A stretch of 64,000 bases of DNA from Sandaracinaceae bacterium (GCA_016706685.1 JADJJE010000003.1:248001-312000), one strand, 5' to 3'; shown: positions 35,816 to 48,849, counted from the stretch's first letter. The notes: generated by a model not told the origin, from the sequence alone. Program-made: numbers and translations.

Positions 35816-36010
35816 CTACTCCTGCGTCCCGCGCTGAGTCAGGATCGTCTTCACTCGCGCGAGGTCGCGGCGGAGCTTACGGATGGATGCCGTGTCGTCG
35901 AGCTGGTTCGTGTGGTTATCGAACCGAGCCTTCCACAGCTGGCGGCGGAGCTCCGACTCGAGGCCGGTGAGCTCTTCCTTGGTCTTCTCTCGAACTTCAG
36001 ACGGCTTCAC
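35816..36010 (-). CDS. rpmC: 50S ribosomal protein L29
   Basis: 64 residues from GTG 36010, overlapping the rplP stop (GTGA). KPSEVREKTKEELTGLESELRR and KLRRDLARVKTIL fit the two-helix L29, at the tunnel exit. Confidence 0.96.
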   Translation of the reverse strand: MKPSEVREKTKEELTGLESELRRQLWKARFDNHTNQLDDTASIRKLRRDLARVKTILTQRGTQE

Positions 36011-36423
36011 AGGGCGTCCCTCCGTGCCATGAACTGGGTCTTGATGGGGAGCTTGTGACCGGCGACGCGGAAGGCCTCGCGAGCGAGCTCCTCGTCCACG
36101 CCCTCGATCTCGTAGAGCACTCGGCCGGCCTTGATGACGGCCACCCAGTGATCCACGGCGCCCTTACCCTTACCCTGACGAGTCTCTTGGGGCTTCTTGG
36201 TGACGGGCTTGCTCGGGAAGATGCGGATGAAGAGCTTGCCCTGGCGCTTGGTCTTGCGCTGGATGCTCATACGAGCCGCTTCGATCTGGCGCGCGCTGAG
36301 TCGACCCGACTCCACCGCCTGCATGCCGAAGTCTCCGAAGGAGACGTCGCCACCGCGGTAGGCCTTGCCGGTCATGCGGCCAGTCATGGCCTTGCGGAAC
36401 TTGGTACGTTTGGGTTGCAGCAT
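36007..36423 (-). CDS. rplP: 50S ribosomal protein L16
   Basis: 138 residues. MLQPKRTKFRKAMTGRMTGK, GKGKGAVDHWVAVIKAGRVLYEIEG and EAFRVAGHKLPIKTQFMAR are L16 hallmarks near the A site. Confidence 0.99.
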   Translation of the reverse strand: MLQPKRTKFRKAMTGRMTGKAYRGGDVSFGDFGMQAVESGRLSARQIEAARMSIQRKTKRQGKLFIRIFPSKPVTKKPQETRQGKGKGAVDHWVAVIKAGRVLYEIEGVDEELAREAFRVAGHKLPIKTQFMARRDAL

Positions 36424-36434
36424 GGTTGTCTACC

Positions 36435-37091
36435 TCAGCGCACCGCGGCGCCGTCGCGACGCTTGGTCGGGACGATCTCTCCATGGAAAATCCAACACTT
36501 GACGCCGACGGTGCCGGCCTTGGTCATCGCGACGACCTCGCCGTAGTCGATGTCGGCCCGCAGCGTGTGCAGCGGGACGCGACCCTCGCGATACCACTCG
36601 CGGCGCGCGATTTCGGCGCCACCGAGGCGGCCCGCGGCGTTCACGCGGATGCCCTTGACCCCGAACTTCATCGCGGTCTGGACGGCCTTCTTCATGGCGC
36701 GGCGGAAGGCCACGCGGCGCTCGAGCTGCGTCGCGATGCTCTCGGCGACGAGCTTGGCGTTGGTCTCCGCCTTGCGGACTTCCTGGATGTCCACGAAGAG
36801 CTCGTTCTGCGTGAGCTTCTGAAGGTCGGCCTTCAGCTTCTCGACGCCGGCGCCACGCTTACCGATGATGATGCCCGGACGCGAGGTGAAGATGACGACC
36901 TTCGCCTTCGTGGCCGCGCGCTCGATCTCGATGTCGGCGATGCCCGCGTTGACGAACTCCTTGAGGATGCGCTTCTTCAGCTTCAGGTCCTCGTGGAGCC
37001 ACTTCGCGTAGTTCTTGTCCTCGTACCACTTGGACTTCCAGGTCTTGACGACGCCAAGGCGGAATCCGTACGGGTGTACTTTTTGGCCCAT
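36435..37091 (-). CDS. rpsC: 30S ribosomal protein S3
   Basis: 218 residues from ATG 37091. MGQKVHPYGFRLGVVKTWKS, the KH domain IIIGKRGAGVEKLKADLQK and GRLGGAEIARREWYREGRVPL match. It lines the mRNA entry channel. Confidence 0.99.
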   Translation of the reverse strand: MGQKVHPYGFRLGVVKTWKSKWYEDKNYAKWLHEDLKLKKRILKEFVNAGIADIEIERAATKAKVVIFTSRPGIIIGKRGAGVEKLKADLQKLTQNELFVDIQEVRKAETNAKLVAESIATQLERRVAFRRAMKKAVQTAMKFGVKGIRVNAAGRLGGAEIARREWYREGRVPLHTLRADIDYGEVVAMTKAGTVGVKCWIFHGEIVPTKRRDGAAVR

Positions 37092-37098
37092 TACTCGA

Positions 37099-37443
37099 TC
37101 ACTCCCCGTCGCCAACGACGACGGTAATATGGCTCATGCCTTTGACGACCTGCGTCGCACGACCCATCGCACGGGGGCGCCACCGGCGCATGTGCTGGTT
37201 GGGCGCCTTGTCCGCGAAGGCAACCTTGATGACGAGCTCATCGAGGTCCACCGAGTCGTCCTTGAGGCGGACGTTCGCGATGGCGCTGTCGATCAGCTTG
37301 TAAACGATGGGGGCGGCGGCCTTGGACGTGAACCGGAGCTCGTTCAGAGCAACAGCCGCGTTCTTCCCGCGCACCATATTGAGCACCACTCGCGCCTTAC
37401 GGGGCGAAATGCGCTGAAATCGTGCTTTTGCGATGGCTTCCAT
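37099..37443 (-). CDS. rplV: 50S ribosomal protein L22
   Basis: 114 residues. FQRISPRKARVVLNMVRGKN and the loop end HMRRWRPRAMGRATQV are present; the loop lines the exit tunnel. An unusual 128-base spacer with no ORF separates it from rpsS. Confidence 0.98.
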   Translation of the reverse strand: MEAIAKARFQRISPRKARVVLNMVRGKNAAVALNELRFTSKAAAPIVYKLIDSAIANVRLKDDSVDLDELVIKVAFADKAPNQHMRRWRPRAMGRATQVVKGMSHITVVVGDGE

Positions 37444-37571
37444 GACGACTACGACTTCCTCGATCGCGAGGGTGAACTAGGCCCGAGACCACGCTGCACG
37501 CGCCAGGGATGGCGTCGTGCGCGGAGGGTCGGCGGATCTAGCATGGGACGGGGCGTCCCACAAAGAGGGTT

Positions 37572-37846
37572 TTAGCGCTTGGCCTTTTTGTCGGCCACGT
37601 GACCGTGGAACGTACGGGTCGGGGAGAACTCCCCGAGCTTGTGACCCACCATGTTCTCGGTCACGAACACGGTGATGAACTTCCGCCCGTTGTGCACGGC
37701 GAAGGTGTGCCCAACGAACTCGGGCGTGATGGTCGAACGACGCGACCAGGTCTTGATCATCTTGCGATCGCCAGCGGCGATGGCCGTGTCGACCTTCTTC
37801 TGAAGATGGTCGTCGATGAAGGGACCCTTCTTGACTGAACGAGCCA

Positions 37847-37847
<1 letters not shown>
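37572..37847 (-). CDS. rpsS: 30S ribosomal protein S19
   Basis: 91 residues from ATG 37847, touching the rplB stop (TAATG). ARSVKKGPFIDDHLQKKV and RRSTITPEFVGHTFAVHNGRKF are diagnostic. Confidence 0.98.
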
Positions 37848-38674
<827 letters not shown>

Positions 38675-38677
38675 GGT

Positions 38678-38962
38678 TCAGGCTCCTTCGAAGTATTCGA
38701 TCGTGCCCTCGCTGAGGGTCACGAACGCTTTCTTCCAGTTGCGAGTCTTGCCCATGCGACGGCCCATCCGCTTGGGCTTGCCGCGCACGACCAGGGTGTT
38801 CACGTCACTCACGGTGACCTTGAAGAGTTCTTCCACGGCGGCCTTGATCTGGATCTTGTTCGCGCGCGGGTCGACCTCGAACAAGTACTTGCTCGCGGTC
38901 TGCAGGGTGGTGCTCTTCTCGGTGAGGTAGAGCGGTCGCTTGATGACGTCTTCGAGATTCAT
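38678..38962 (-). CDS. rplW: 50S ribosomal protein L23
   Basis: 94 residues. VIKRPLYLTEKSTTLQTASKYLFEV, ANKIQIKAAVEELFKVTVSDVNT and MGKTRNWKKAFVTL match L23, the docking site for trigger factor and SRP at the tunnel exit. Confidence 0.98.
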   Translation of the reverse strand: MNLEDVIKRPLYLTEKSTTLQTASKYLFEVDPRANKIQIKAAVEELFKVTVSDVNTLVVRGKPKRMGRRMGKTRNWKKAFVTLSEGTIEYFEGA

Positions 38963-38972
38963 GATGCTCTCC

Positions 38973-39596
38973 TCAGGCGCAGCGCTTCTCGAGCGCTTCG
39001 ACCGCGCTCTTCGTGAGCACGAGGCTCTCGTGACGCAGCAGGTCGTACAGGTTGACGCCCTCGGGCGGAAGAAACTGGAACGCCGGGAGATTCCGCGCGC
39101 TCATGCGCAGCTTCTCGTTGTTCTTGGCGTCCACGATGATGGCGCTCTTGCCGACCTGCAGCTTGCCGAGGACCTCGGCCAGCTTCTTGGTCTTGATCTC
39201 CACCAGCTCGAAGTCGTCCACGACGAGCAGACGCCCCTCGTTGAGCTTCAGGCTGAGGGCACCGCGCAGCGCGCCGAGGCGCATCTTGCGCGTCGGACGG
39301 TAGCTGTAGTCGCGGGGCTTGGGGCCATGAGACTGACCACCGCCGACCATGGTGGGGGAGCGCTTCGTACCGTGACGAGCACCACCCGTACCCTTTTGGC
39401 GGTAGATCTTGGTCTTCGAACCAGCAACCTCGGAGCGACCCTTGGTGCTGGCGGAACCCGAGCGGCGAGACGCGAGCTGCGCCTTGACGACATCGTAGAA
39501 GAGCGCTTCGTTGACCTTGGCCCCGAACACTGCGTCCGAGAGCTCCAGCTCACCGACGTCGCTACGGTCCAAGTTATAGACTCTGATCTTCGGCAT
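38973..39596 (-). CDS. rplD: 50S ribosomal protein L4
   Basis: 207 residues. KIYRQKGTGGARHGTKRSPT and RDYSYRPTRKMRLGALRGALS are diagnostic. It follows rpsJ by only 42 bases; rplC, which should lie between them, is missing. L4 lines the exit tunnel and in some bacteria autoregulates this operon. Confidence 0.98.
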   Translation of the reverse strand: MPKIRVYNLDRSDVGELELSDAVFGAKVNEALFYDVVKAQLASRRSGSASTKGRSEVAGSKTKIYRQKGTGGARHGTKRSPTMVGGGQSHGPKPRDYSYRPTRKMRLGALRGALSLKLNEGRLLVVDDFELVEIKTKKLAEVLGKLQVGKSAIIVDAKNNEKLRMSARNLPAFQFLPPEGVNLYDLLRHESLVLTKSAVEALEKRCA

Positions 39597-39638
39597 GAAT
39601 AACTCCGAGTGATCCCGTGAGAGAAGGCAGACGCCCGC

Positions 39639-39956
<318 letters not shown>

Positions 39957-40037
39957 GGTTTATTCCCGTCTACCTAAAACCGTTGAAGAGCGAGGAGTTC
40001 GGCCGAACTGTCGACCGGTTACTCCACGCGGAGTGAA

Positions 40038-41228
40038 TCACGCAAGAATGGTGGCGACGACGCCGGCGCCGACGGTGCGACCGCCCTCGCGGATGGCGAA
40101 GCGCTGCTTCTCTTCCATCGCGACGGGGTAGATCAGCTCGACGGTCATCTTCACGTTGTCGCCGGGCATCACCATCTTGACCTCTTCCGGCAGGCTGATC
40201 TTGCCGGTGACGTCCATGGTCCGCATGTAGAACTGCGGGGTGTAGTTGGCGAGGAACGGCTTGTGACGGCCGCCCTCTTCCTTCTTCAGGACGTAGACCT
40301 CGCACTCGAACTTGGTGTGCGTCTTGGACGAGCCCGGCTTCGCGAGGACCTGGCCGCGCGAGACGGCGTCCTTCTCGATGCCGCGGAGGAGGCAGCCCAC
40401 GTTGTCGCCGGCCGTGCCCTCGTCGAGCAGCTTGCGGAACATCTCGACGCCGGTGACGACGGTCTTCTGGGGCGCCACGAAGCCGAGGATCTCGACCTCG
40501 TCCTGCGGGTGGATCTTGCCGCGCTCGATGCGGCCGGTGACCACGGTGCCGCGGCCCTTGATCGAGAACACGTCCTCGATGGCCATCAGGAACGGCTTGT
40601 CCACGTCGCGCTCCGGCGTCGGGATGTGCGAGTCGACCGCGTCCATGAGCGCGACGATGGAGTTGACGCCCATCTCCTTGCCCTGGATGGCGAGCAGCGC
40701 GGAGCCACGCACGATGGGCGTGTTGTCGCCGTCGTACTGGTACTTGCTGAGGAGCTCGCGGACTTCCATCTCGACCAGCTCGAGCAGGTCGGGGTCATCC
40801 ACCGCGTCCACCTTGTTCAGGAAGACGACCATGGTGGGCACGCCGACCTGACGCGCGAGGAGCACGTGCTCCTTGGTCTGCGGCATGGGGCCGTCCACGC
40901 CGGACACCACGAGGATGGCGCCGTCCATCTGCGCGGCGCCCGTGATCATGTTCTTCACGTAGTCCGCGTGACCCGGGCAGTCGACGTGGGCGTAGTGACG
41001 CGCCTCGGTCTGGTACTCCACGTGGCTGGTGGCGATCGTCACGGTCTTCGTCGCGTCGCGAACGGTGCCGCCCTTGGCCACGTCCTGGTACGAGATCACG
41101 TTGCCGCCGTGCTTGTCGGCCATCACCTTGGTGATCGCCGCCGTCAGCGTGGTCTTGCCATGGTCGATGTGACCGATGGTCCCGACGTTGATATGCGGCT
41201 TATTGCGAACGAACTTTTCTTTGCCCAT
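40038..41228 (-). CDS. tuf: Elongation factor Tu
   Basis: 396 residues. GTPase motifs GHIDHGKTT, DCPGHADY and NKVD are intact. C-terminal domains 2 and 3 are complete (end GGRTVGAGVVATILA). It delivers aminoacyl-tRNA. It follows fusA by 56 bases. No tRNA genes are seen beside it. Confidence 0.99.
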   Translation of the reverse strand: MGKEKFVRNKPHINVGTIGHIDHGKTTLTAAITKVMADKHGGNVISYQDVAKGGTVRDATKTVTIATSHVEYQTEARHYAHVDCPGHADYVKNMITGAAQMDGAILVVSGVDGPMPQTKEHVLLARQVGVPTMVVFLNKVDAVDDPDLLELVEMEVRELLSKYQYDGDNTPIVRGSALLAIQGKEMGVNSIVALMDAVDSHIPTPERDVDKPFLMAIEDVFSIKGRGTVVTGRIERGKIHPQDEVEILGFVAPQKTVVTGVEMFRKLLDEGTAGDNVGCLLRGIEKDAVSRGQVLAKPGSSKTHTKFECEVYVLKKEEGGRHKPFLANYTPQFYMRTMDVTGKISLPEEVKMVMPGDNVKMTVELIYPVAMEEKQRFAIREGGRTVGAGVVATILA

Positions 41229-41284
41229 GGTGGTCTTCCGTTTCTAGGAGGTCGGTGTCGCGTTGACGGAGTGGGAGCTGACGC

Positions 41285-43492
<2,208 letters not shown>

Positions 43493-43512
43493 AAATCCCC
43501 CTCCGACCTTTG

Positions 43513-43533
43513 ATTGACCACCCTTGGGTCAAT
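43513..43533. repeat. ATTGACC/GGTCAAT inverted repeat upstream of fusA
   Basis: A perfect 7-bp inverted repeat with a 7-base spacer lies about 20-40 bases before the TTG 43492 start, just before its ribosome site. It could be a hairpin or operator in the fusA leader. No partner is known. Confidence 0.4.
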
Positions 43534-43620
43534 CTGGGCCCGTAGGCCGTTTCGGAGAGGGACTGAGGAGGCGACGCGGTTGAGTCAGCGGTGCTGGCTC
43601 GGTGTTCCCGGGCGACTCTC

Positions 43621-43650
43621 TCTATATTGCGAAGTTCATGTACTGGTCAG
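43621..43650 (-). promoter_or_regulatory. Possible internal promoter for fusA
   Basis: Minus-strand CTGACC (43650-43645) and TATAGA (43626-43621) are separated by 18 bases; each matches the sigma-70 consensus at four of six positions. The unusually wide rpsG-fusA gap favours an internal promoter, but the match is weak. Confidence 0.35.
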
Positions 43651-43718
43651 GTCTGCTCCGGCCCGGGTGGTATCCATGAAGGACCTACCCGAACGGTTGG
43701 GTTGGGTTACCCCTGGTT

Positions 43719-44189
43719 TCACCAGCGGTAGTGCGCGAACGCCTTGTTGGCGTCGGCCATCTTGTGCGTGTCTTCACGCTTCTTCACGGCGGCGCCGCGG
43801 CCCTGAGCGGCTTCCACGAGCTCGGCGGCGAGACGCTCGACCATGCTCTTCTCGCCGCGACGGCGGGAGTAGGACACGAGCCAGCGCATGGCCAGGGCGG
43901 TGCGGCGGTCGTTGCGGACCTCCACGGGCACCTGGTAGGTGGCGCCACCAACGCGGCGGCTCTTGACCTCCACGCGGGGCTTGACCTGGTCGAGAGCCTT
44001 CTTGAAGACCTCGAGGGGCTCCTGCTTGTAGCGCTCTTCGATGATGGTGAAGGCTCCGTAGAGGATGCCCTCGGCGGTGGACTTCTTGCCACCGAACATC
44101 AGGATGTTGGCGAACTTGGCGACGACCTTCTCACCGTACTTGGCGTCCGGGAGAACTTGGCGCTTATCTGCTTGGCGGCGACGACTCAT
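43719..44189 (-). CDS. rpsG: 30S ribosomal protein S7
   Basis: 156 residues. MSRRRQADKRQVLPDAKYGEK, RRVGGATYQVPVEVR and the C-terminal HKMADANKAFAHYRW are diagnostic. S7 nucleates the 30S head and binds the E site. The distance to fusA (226 bases) is larger than usual. Confidence 0.99.
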   Translation of the reverse strand: MSRRRQADKRQVLPDAKYGEKVVAKFANILMFGGKKSTAEGILYGAFTIIEERYKQEPLEVFKKALDQVKPRVEVKSRRVGGATYQVPVEVRNDRRTALAMRWLVSYSRRRGEKSMVERLAAELVEAAQGRGAAVKKREDTHKMADANKAFAHYRW

Positions 44190-44202
44190 GTTCGTTTAGC
44201 TC

Positions 44203-44601
<399 letters not shown>

Positions 44602-44654
44602 GTGTAGCGAAATTCAACAGCGCCGGGAACGTACCCAGGGCGTGAGGGACGCGG

Positions 44655-44682
44655 AGAATACCGGCCAAACGCGGGGTGTCAA
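44655..44682 (-). promoter_or_regulatory. sigma-70 promoter for the rpsL/ribosomal block
   Basis: Minus-strand TTGACA (44682-44677), a perfect -35, and TATTCT (44660-44655), four of six, are spaced by 16 bases. The predicted start is about 50 bases from the rpsL ATG. It fits the main promoter of the long ribosomal-protein transcription unit. Confidence 0.7.
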
Positions 44683-44747
44683 GGAGCTTTCACCGGAAAA
44701 TGGATCGTTTCCGGGGGCTTGCGGGGGATCCTTGGGCTTTCGAGCGA

Positions 44748-45782
44748 TCAGAAACGCGTGATCAGCCCGGCGCTTCCGAGGCCCAGTTGCACGCTGAGTG
44801 TAATTGGCGCCACGCCGTCGTTTCGTCCTGGCTGACCCGCCAACGCCTCGCTGCCCCCCAGGCGCAGCCGCCGCTGCCGGCGCTCCGGCACGAAGTTGAC
44901 GTGGGCTTCGATGATCCCGACCAGCATCAGCGCCACGAAGCCGCCCGTGAGGATGTAGTTGCTGACCCTCACGCGGCGCTCTCGGTCGATGAACTGGAGT
45001 TCTTCCGGCGTGCGGGGACCGCCGGGAGGGCTCACGTCCAAGGCGCAGTTGGACGGATCGGCGGTACACTGGGCCGAGATCGCCAGGAGAGATCGGTGGC
45101 CGATGTAGGTGCCCAGCGAGCCAGCCAGCAGGGCTAGTTGCCCAACGGCCAGAGTGGCACCGAAGATCCTGTTTCCATTGCGGAATTGACCCACCCCGAA
45201 GGGCACCGTGGCCAGGGCGCGCGAGTTCGGGAGCACGATCGTCTCGTAGTTGGCGAGCTCTTCCAGGTGGCGCAGCCGCTCCTGTTCGGCGGCCATCCGC
45301 AGCAGACGCTGGCGCTCCTCCTCGTCCAGCCGCTCGGCCGCCGCGCGTTCCGCCTCACGCTGCCGGGCCTCGAGCTGGGCGCGCGCCTCGTCGAACGCGG
45401 TCTGGACGGCCGCCGGGAAGCTCAGGGGGTCCAGGGTGTAGGCCGGGTCCTCTTCGAGGAGCTGGCGGAACTGGTCGCGGGCCTCGTCACCACGCCCCAT
45501 GAACAGGTATGCGGCGCCGAGGTATTTGCGGGACTCGAGGCGCAGCGCGACGTTGCGCACCCGCGGCACGGGGCCGAGCACCAGGTCTTCGAACAGCCGC
45601 ACGGCCACCTCGAAGTGCTGGGCGTCATACTGGGTGCGGGCCGCCTCGAAGTCCTCGAGGTCGTCCGCCAGCGCGGGGAGCGCCGAGAGAGAGAGCGCCA
45701 GCGCGACCCCCACGGAGAGCACGGCACCCCAGAGCGGGCGCGACAGGCAGGCCGATCCCGGGCGCTGTCGGGGTGGCGTCAT
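44748..45782 (-). CDS. Exported TPR-like membrane protein
   Basis: 344 residues. A signal (LWGAVLSVGVALALSLSALPALA) is followed by TPR-like helices (VAVRLFEDLVLGPV, YLFMGRGDEARDQFRQLLEEDPAY). A charged coiled-coil (ARAQLEARQREAERAAAERLDEEERQRLL) and one or two membrane helices (LAVGQLALLAGSLGTYIG, ILTGGFVALMLVGIIEA) follow. It resembles DUF5683-type envelope proteins, without a catalytic motif. It is 27 bases downstream of the Ser/Thr kinase gene and may be its partner or target. Confidence 0.75.
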   Translation of the reverse strand: MTPPRQRPGSACLSRPLWGAVLSVGVALALSLSALPALADDLEDFEAARTQYDAQHFEVAVRLFEDLVLGPVPRVRNVALRLESRKYLGAAYLFMGRGDEARDQFRQLLEEDPAYTLDPLSFPAAVQTAFDEARAQLEARQREAERAAAERLDEEERQRLLRMAAEQERLRHLEELANYETIVLPNSRALATVPFGVGQFRNGNRIFGATLAVGQLALLAGSLGTYIGHRSLLAISAQCTADPSNCALDVSPPGGPRTPEELQFIDRERRVRVSNYILTGGFVALMLVGIIEAHVNFVPERRQRRLRLGGSEALAGQPGRNDGVAPITLSVQLGLGSAGLITRF

Positions 45783-45809
45783 GGAGACCGGAAGAGGGTT
45801 GGCAAGGGA

Positions 45810-47645
45810 TCAGTCGGGCGCTGGCGTGGGTGGAGTCTCCTGCACGGTGAGGCTGGGCTCGAGGGAGGCGCGATGCTCCGTGAGCTGGCCTGCGCGCAGA
45901 CGCACCACCCCTGTATAAACCCGATGACCTTCCGCTGTCACGGTCAAGCGCCGGGTGTCCTCGGCGCGGGACATGGGCACCGAGAGGATCTCCCGTGTGC
46001 GGCCTTGGGCAGGCGCCCCCGAACCGCCCGCCACGGCCACGTCGGCGGGCGTGTTGGCCACCACGTAGACGCTGGCGGGCCGGAACGCGAGCCGCAGCGG
46101 CAGCTCGAAGGGCTCCTCGCCCACAGGCACGTCCGCCACGAAGGTGCGCTCCACGCAGCACTCGGCGCCACCCACCACGCGGAACGTGTGTCGCCCCGGG
46201 GCCAGCGTGACCTCACGGAAGCTGGGACCAAAGGCGCGCAGCGCGCCGCCGTCGACCGCGATCTCCACATTGGCGGGGGACGGCTGGAAGACCACTTGCC
46301 GGGGACCGCGGGGTGTGACGCGGGGGCTCGACCGACCGTCGCGCGGCTCGCCAGAGTCCTCGGAGCCACCATCCGTGCCGGGAGGTTCTGCGACACCGAC
46401 CGCCGCGTCGAGGAGGGAGCCAGCGGCCAACGTGGGAGCGTCAGCGCGCAGGCGCCCCTGGTCGCGAGCGCCGGAGGGCCGGTCCGCCAGCGCGTCGTCG
46501 CCGGGAGCATCTGCTTCCGTGCGGTCGGCCCCTTGGGCCGCGAGGCCAACGGCGAGCGCGATGAGCAGCGCGCCAGCGCCCGCGAAGACCCACGGCAGCG
46601 GGCTGCGCCTCGTGGAGCCGAGGGTCTCGATCTGCCGCAGCGCCTCGGCGTTGCCCTCGTCGAGCGCGAGCACACGGTTGAACGCGTCCATGGCGGCAGG
46701 GATGTCCCGCGTGCGGATGCTCTCCGTGCCCGTGCGGATGAGCTGCGCCACGCTGCTCTTGGTCAACGCGGTGGCCGTCTCCACGGGCTCTTGCAGATAG
46801 GCGATGACGGCGGCGTCCGGGTCGCTGAGGCCCACGCTGTGGCACCACGTCACGAGCGCCGCCGAGAGTTCGGCCGCGTTCGCGTAGCGGTCTGCTGGGC
46901 TGCGCGCGAGGCAGCGGGCGATGATGCGCGCCAGCCCAGCGCCGATGCTGGGCCTCACCCGCAGCGGGTCCATGTACTCGGCGTCCATGACGCGCCGCAG
47001 GATCTGGTGTGGGTTGCGCCCCGTGAAGGGCAGGCGCCCACAGGCCAAGTAGTAGAGCACGGTGCCCAGCGCGAAGAGGTCGCTGCGCTCGTCCACCTCG
47101 CCCGTCTCGACCTGCTCGGGGGCCATGTGGCCCGGCGAGCCCAGGATCTGGCCGGTGGCGGTGAAGGACTGCGTGTCGAGGATCTGCGCGATGCCGAAGT
47201 CCGTGAGCTTCAGCGTGCGGCCCTCGTGGATCATGACGTTCTCGGGCTTGACGTCGCGGTGGACGATGCCGTGCGCGTGGGCGGCCTCGAGCGCGCGGGA
47301 GATCTGGAGCGTCATGGCCACCGCGATCTCGGCGGGCAGCTCGGGGTGCTGCGCACCGAAGTCCTTGAGCGTGGGGCCCGTGAGCAGCTCGGCGGCGATG
47401 TAGCTGTGCTCGGAGTCCGCGCCCGAGAAGTCGTACACCTCGAGGATGTGGGGGTGCTTGAGCCGCGCCACGCTCTTGGCTTCGCGAGCGAAGCGCTGGC
47501 GCGCCTCCGAGGAGGCTCGCAGGTGCGGGTGCAGGATCTTGAGCGCCACCTCGCGGTCGAGGTGCGTGTCGCGGGCGCGATAGACCGTGGCCATGCCGCC
47601 GTGGCCCAGCTCCTCTTCCACCTCGTACTTTTCGACTCGCTGCAT
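45810..47645 (-). CDS. Membrane-anchored Ser/Thr protein kinase
   Basis: 611 residues. The Hanks-type catalytic domain runs about 6-275: Gly loop LGHGGMATVYRA, VALKIL Lys, HRDVKPENVM catalytic loop, DFGIAQ, GSPGHMAPEQ activation segment and DLFALGTVLYYLACGRLPF. It continues to a single membrane span (LPWVFAGAGALLIALAVGLAA). The outer part is Pro/Arg/Gly-rich, then two PEGA-like beta modules (NVEIAVDGGALRAFGPSFRE, SVYVVANTPADVAVAG) likely sense envelope ligands. Such kinases are numerous in myxobacteria. The run with zinc-ribbon and STAS-like genes suggests one signalling set. Confidence 0.93.
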   Translation of the reverse strand: MQRVEKYEVEEELGHGGMATVYRARDTHLDREVALKILHPHLRASSEARQRFAREAKSVARLKHPHILEVYDFSGADSEHSYIAAELLTGPTLKDFGAQHPELPAEIAVAMTLQISRALEAAHAHGIVHRDVKPENVMIHEGRTLKLTDFGIAQILDTQSFTATGQILGSPGHMAPEQVETGEVDERSDLFALGTVLYYLACGRLPFTGRNPHQILRRVMDAEYMDPLRVRPSIGAGLARIIARCLARSPADRYANAAELSAALVTWCHSVGLSDPDAAVIAYLQEPVETATALTKSSVAQLIRTGTESIRTRDIPAAMDAFNRVLALDEGNAEALRQIETLGSTRRSPLPWVFAGAGALLIALAVGLAAQGADRTEADAPGDDALADRPSGARDQGRLRADAPTLAAGSLLDAAVGVAEPPGTDGGSEDSGEPRDGRSSPRVTPRGPRQVVFQPSPANVEIAVDGGALRAFGPSFREVTLAPGRHTFRVVGGAECCVERTFVADVPVGEEPFELPLRLAFRPASVYVVANTPADVAVAGGSGAPAQGRTREILSVPMSRAEDTRRLTVTAEGHRVYTGVVRLRAGQLTEHRASLEPSLTVQETPPTPAPD

Positions 47646-47684
47646 CGCCTCGGTGTCACGCAGCGTACCGCGCGCGCAGAAGGG

Positions 47685-48332
47685 TCAGCTCATCGCGCGC
47701 GAACCGCAAGCGTCACAGCGCGTGGCGAACACGGGCATGGGCTTTCGACAGTGGGGACAGGGGCGGTGCCCCGGCAGCGCGCCCTGGTCCACGGCCACCA
47801 GACGGGGCGCGTCGGGGTCGGTGCTGTCCGCGGCGACCTGCAGGTGTCCGCCCAGCAGCTGGTCGTCCGGGAGCGCGCTCACCTGGCGCAGCGTCGCGGC
47901 CAGCCCGGTGAGCTGGCGGTCGTCCAGCACGGTGTCGAGCGACGCGCGCGTGCGGGCCCGAAAGCCGACGATGACGCCGAGCGTCACGGGGCTGTAGGCC
48001 TTCACGGGCGGCCAGGCGCAGGGTCCGAGATACGCGTGGGTGGCGCTGGGCACCAGGCGCGTCAGCTCGAGGGCGGCATCGCGCGTCTCGCTGGGGCTGA
48101 GCTGCACGTGGAAGCGCTCGACCAGGGCCTTCGCGTCCGTGGCGTCTTGCTGCTCGAAGCGGAAGAAGAACGCCACGTCGGTGGCGTGCTCGGCCAGGCG
48201 CACGCTGCTGGCCTGCACCAGGCGCTCACGGTCTCCGGACGAGTCGCCGCGCATCACGAAGTAGACGGCGATCACCGCGCCGCCCACGAAGACGAGCGCC
48301 ACCAGCGCCACCAGCACCAGGAGGATGGACAT
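47685..48332 (-). CDS. Membrane protein with C-terminal zinc ribbon
   Basis: 215 residues from ATG 48332. An N-terminal span MSILLVLVALVALVFVGG is followed by a soluble domain of unknown type. The C-terminus CPHCRKPMPVFATRCDACGS forms a CxxC...CxxC zinc ribbon. It lies 39 bases upstream of the kinase gene, in the same direction, so the kinase gene is likely next in the transcript. Confidence 0.75.
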   Translation of the reverse strand: MSILLVLVALVALVFVGGAVIAVYFVMRGDSSGDRERLVQASSVRLAEHATDVAFFFRFEQQDATDAKALVERFHVQLSPSETRDAALELTRLVPSATHAYLGPCAWPPVKAYSPVTLGVIVGFRARTRASLDTVLDDRQLTGLAATLRQVSALPDDQLLGGHLQVAADSTDPDAPRLVAVDQGALPGHRPCPHCRKPMPVFATRCDACGSRAMS

Positions 48333-48366
48333 GCGGGCGGGATAGCACGAACGGAACGGCGGGGCG

Positions 48367-48846
48367 CTAACGCCCTGCGAGCCGCAGCTCGTCCACGGCG
48401 CCCAGGATCTTGGGCAGGTCGGTCTTGGGGCGCCCCGTGCGGTCACACACCCACGTGGCGGCGCCCGGGATGGACTCGCTGGTGTAGATGGGCGCGGTCC
48501 GCATGGTGGCCAACTGGATGGCCGTCAGCACCGAGCGCGCCGCGCTGAGCCAGAAGCCGTCGCCCAGAATGACCGCGGCCCGGTAGGGCGAGTGGCGCTG
48601 CACACGAGAGAGCTGGCCTGCGGTGACCAGGCGAATGTCCGGCTCGGGCAGCGGGATGTTGGCCTCCACCACCAAGATGGTGCCCAGCCGGCGGTCGTTG
48701 TGGTCGGCCGCCAGGGCCTCGAAGTCGCGCACCGCCAGGTCGACCACCCCGGCGTCGATGCGAGCGCGGAAGTTCACGAGGTGGATGTCCTCGAAGCGCG
48801 CGATGGCCCCGAAGGCCCCCGCATGCCGGAGTTCGAGCTTGCTCAT
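48367..48846 (-). CDS. STAS/SpoIIAA-like small protein
   Basis: 159 residues. The last half (AAVILGDGFWLSAARSVLTAIQLATMRTAPIYTSESIPGAATWV) parallels the related gene at 50482-50907, a SpoIIAA/STAS-like alpha/beta fold used to bind nucleotides or partners in signalling. The earlier half (NFRARIDAGVVDLAVRDFEALAADHNDR) holds the strand-helix part. No phospho-Ser site can be assigned with confidence. It lies three bases downstream of the propeller-like gene. Confidence 0.55.
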   Translation of the reverse strand: MSKLELRHAGAFGAIARFEDIHLVNFRARIDAGVVDLAVRDFEALAADHNDRRLGTILVVEANIPLPEPDIRLVTAGQLSRVQRHSPYRAAVILGDGFWLSAARSVLTAIQLATMRTAPIYTSESIPGAATWVCDRTGRPKTDLPKILGAVDELRLAGR

Positions 48847-48849
48847 GGT

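Noticed and set aside
39957..40037. tRNA gene beside tuf
   Set aside because: Clover-leaf pairings and a T-loop sequence were not found; the 81-base gap seems to be spacer only.
45138..48548. 1136-residue plus-strand ORF opposite the kinase gene
   Set aside because: The complementary frame is clearly the kinase with all Hanks motifs; the plus-strand product has no recognisable pattern.
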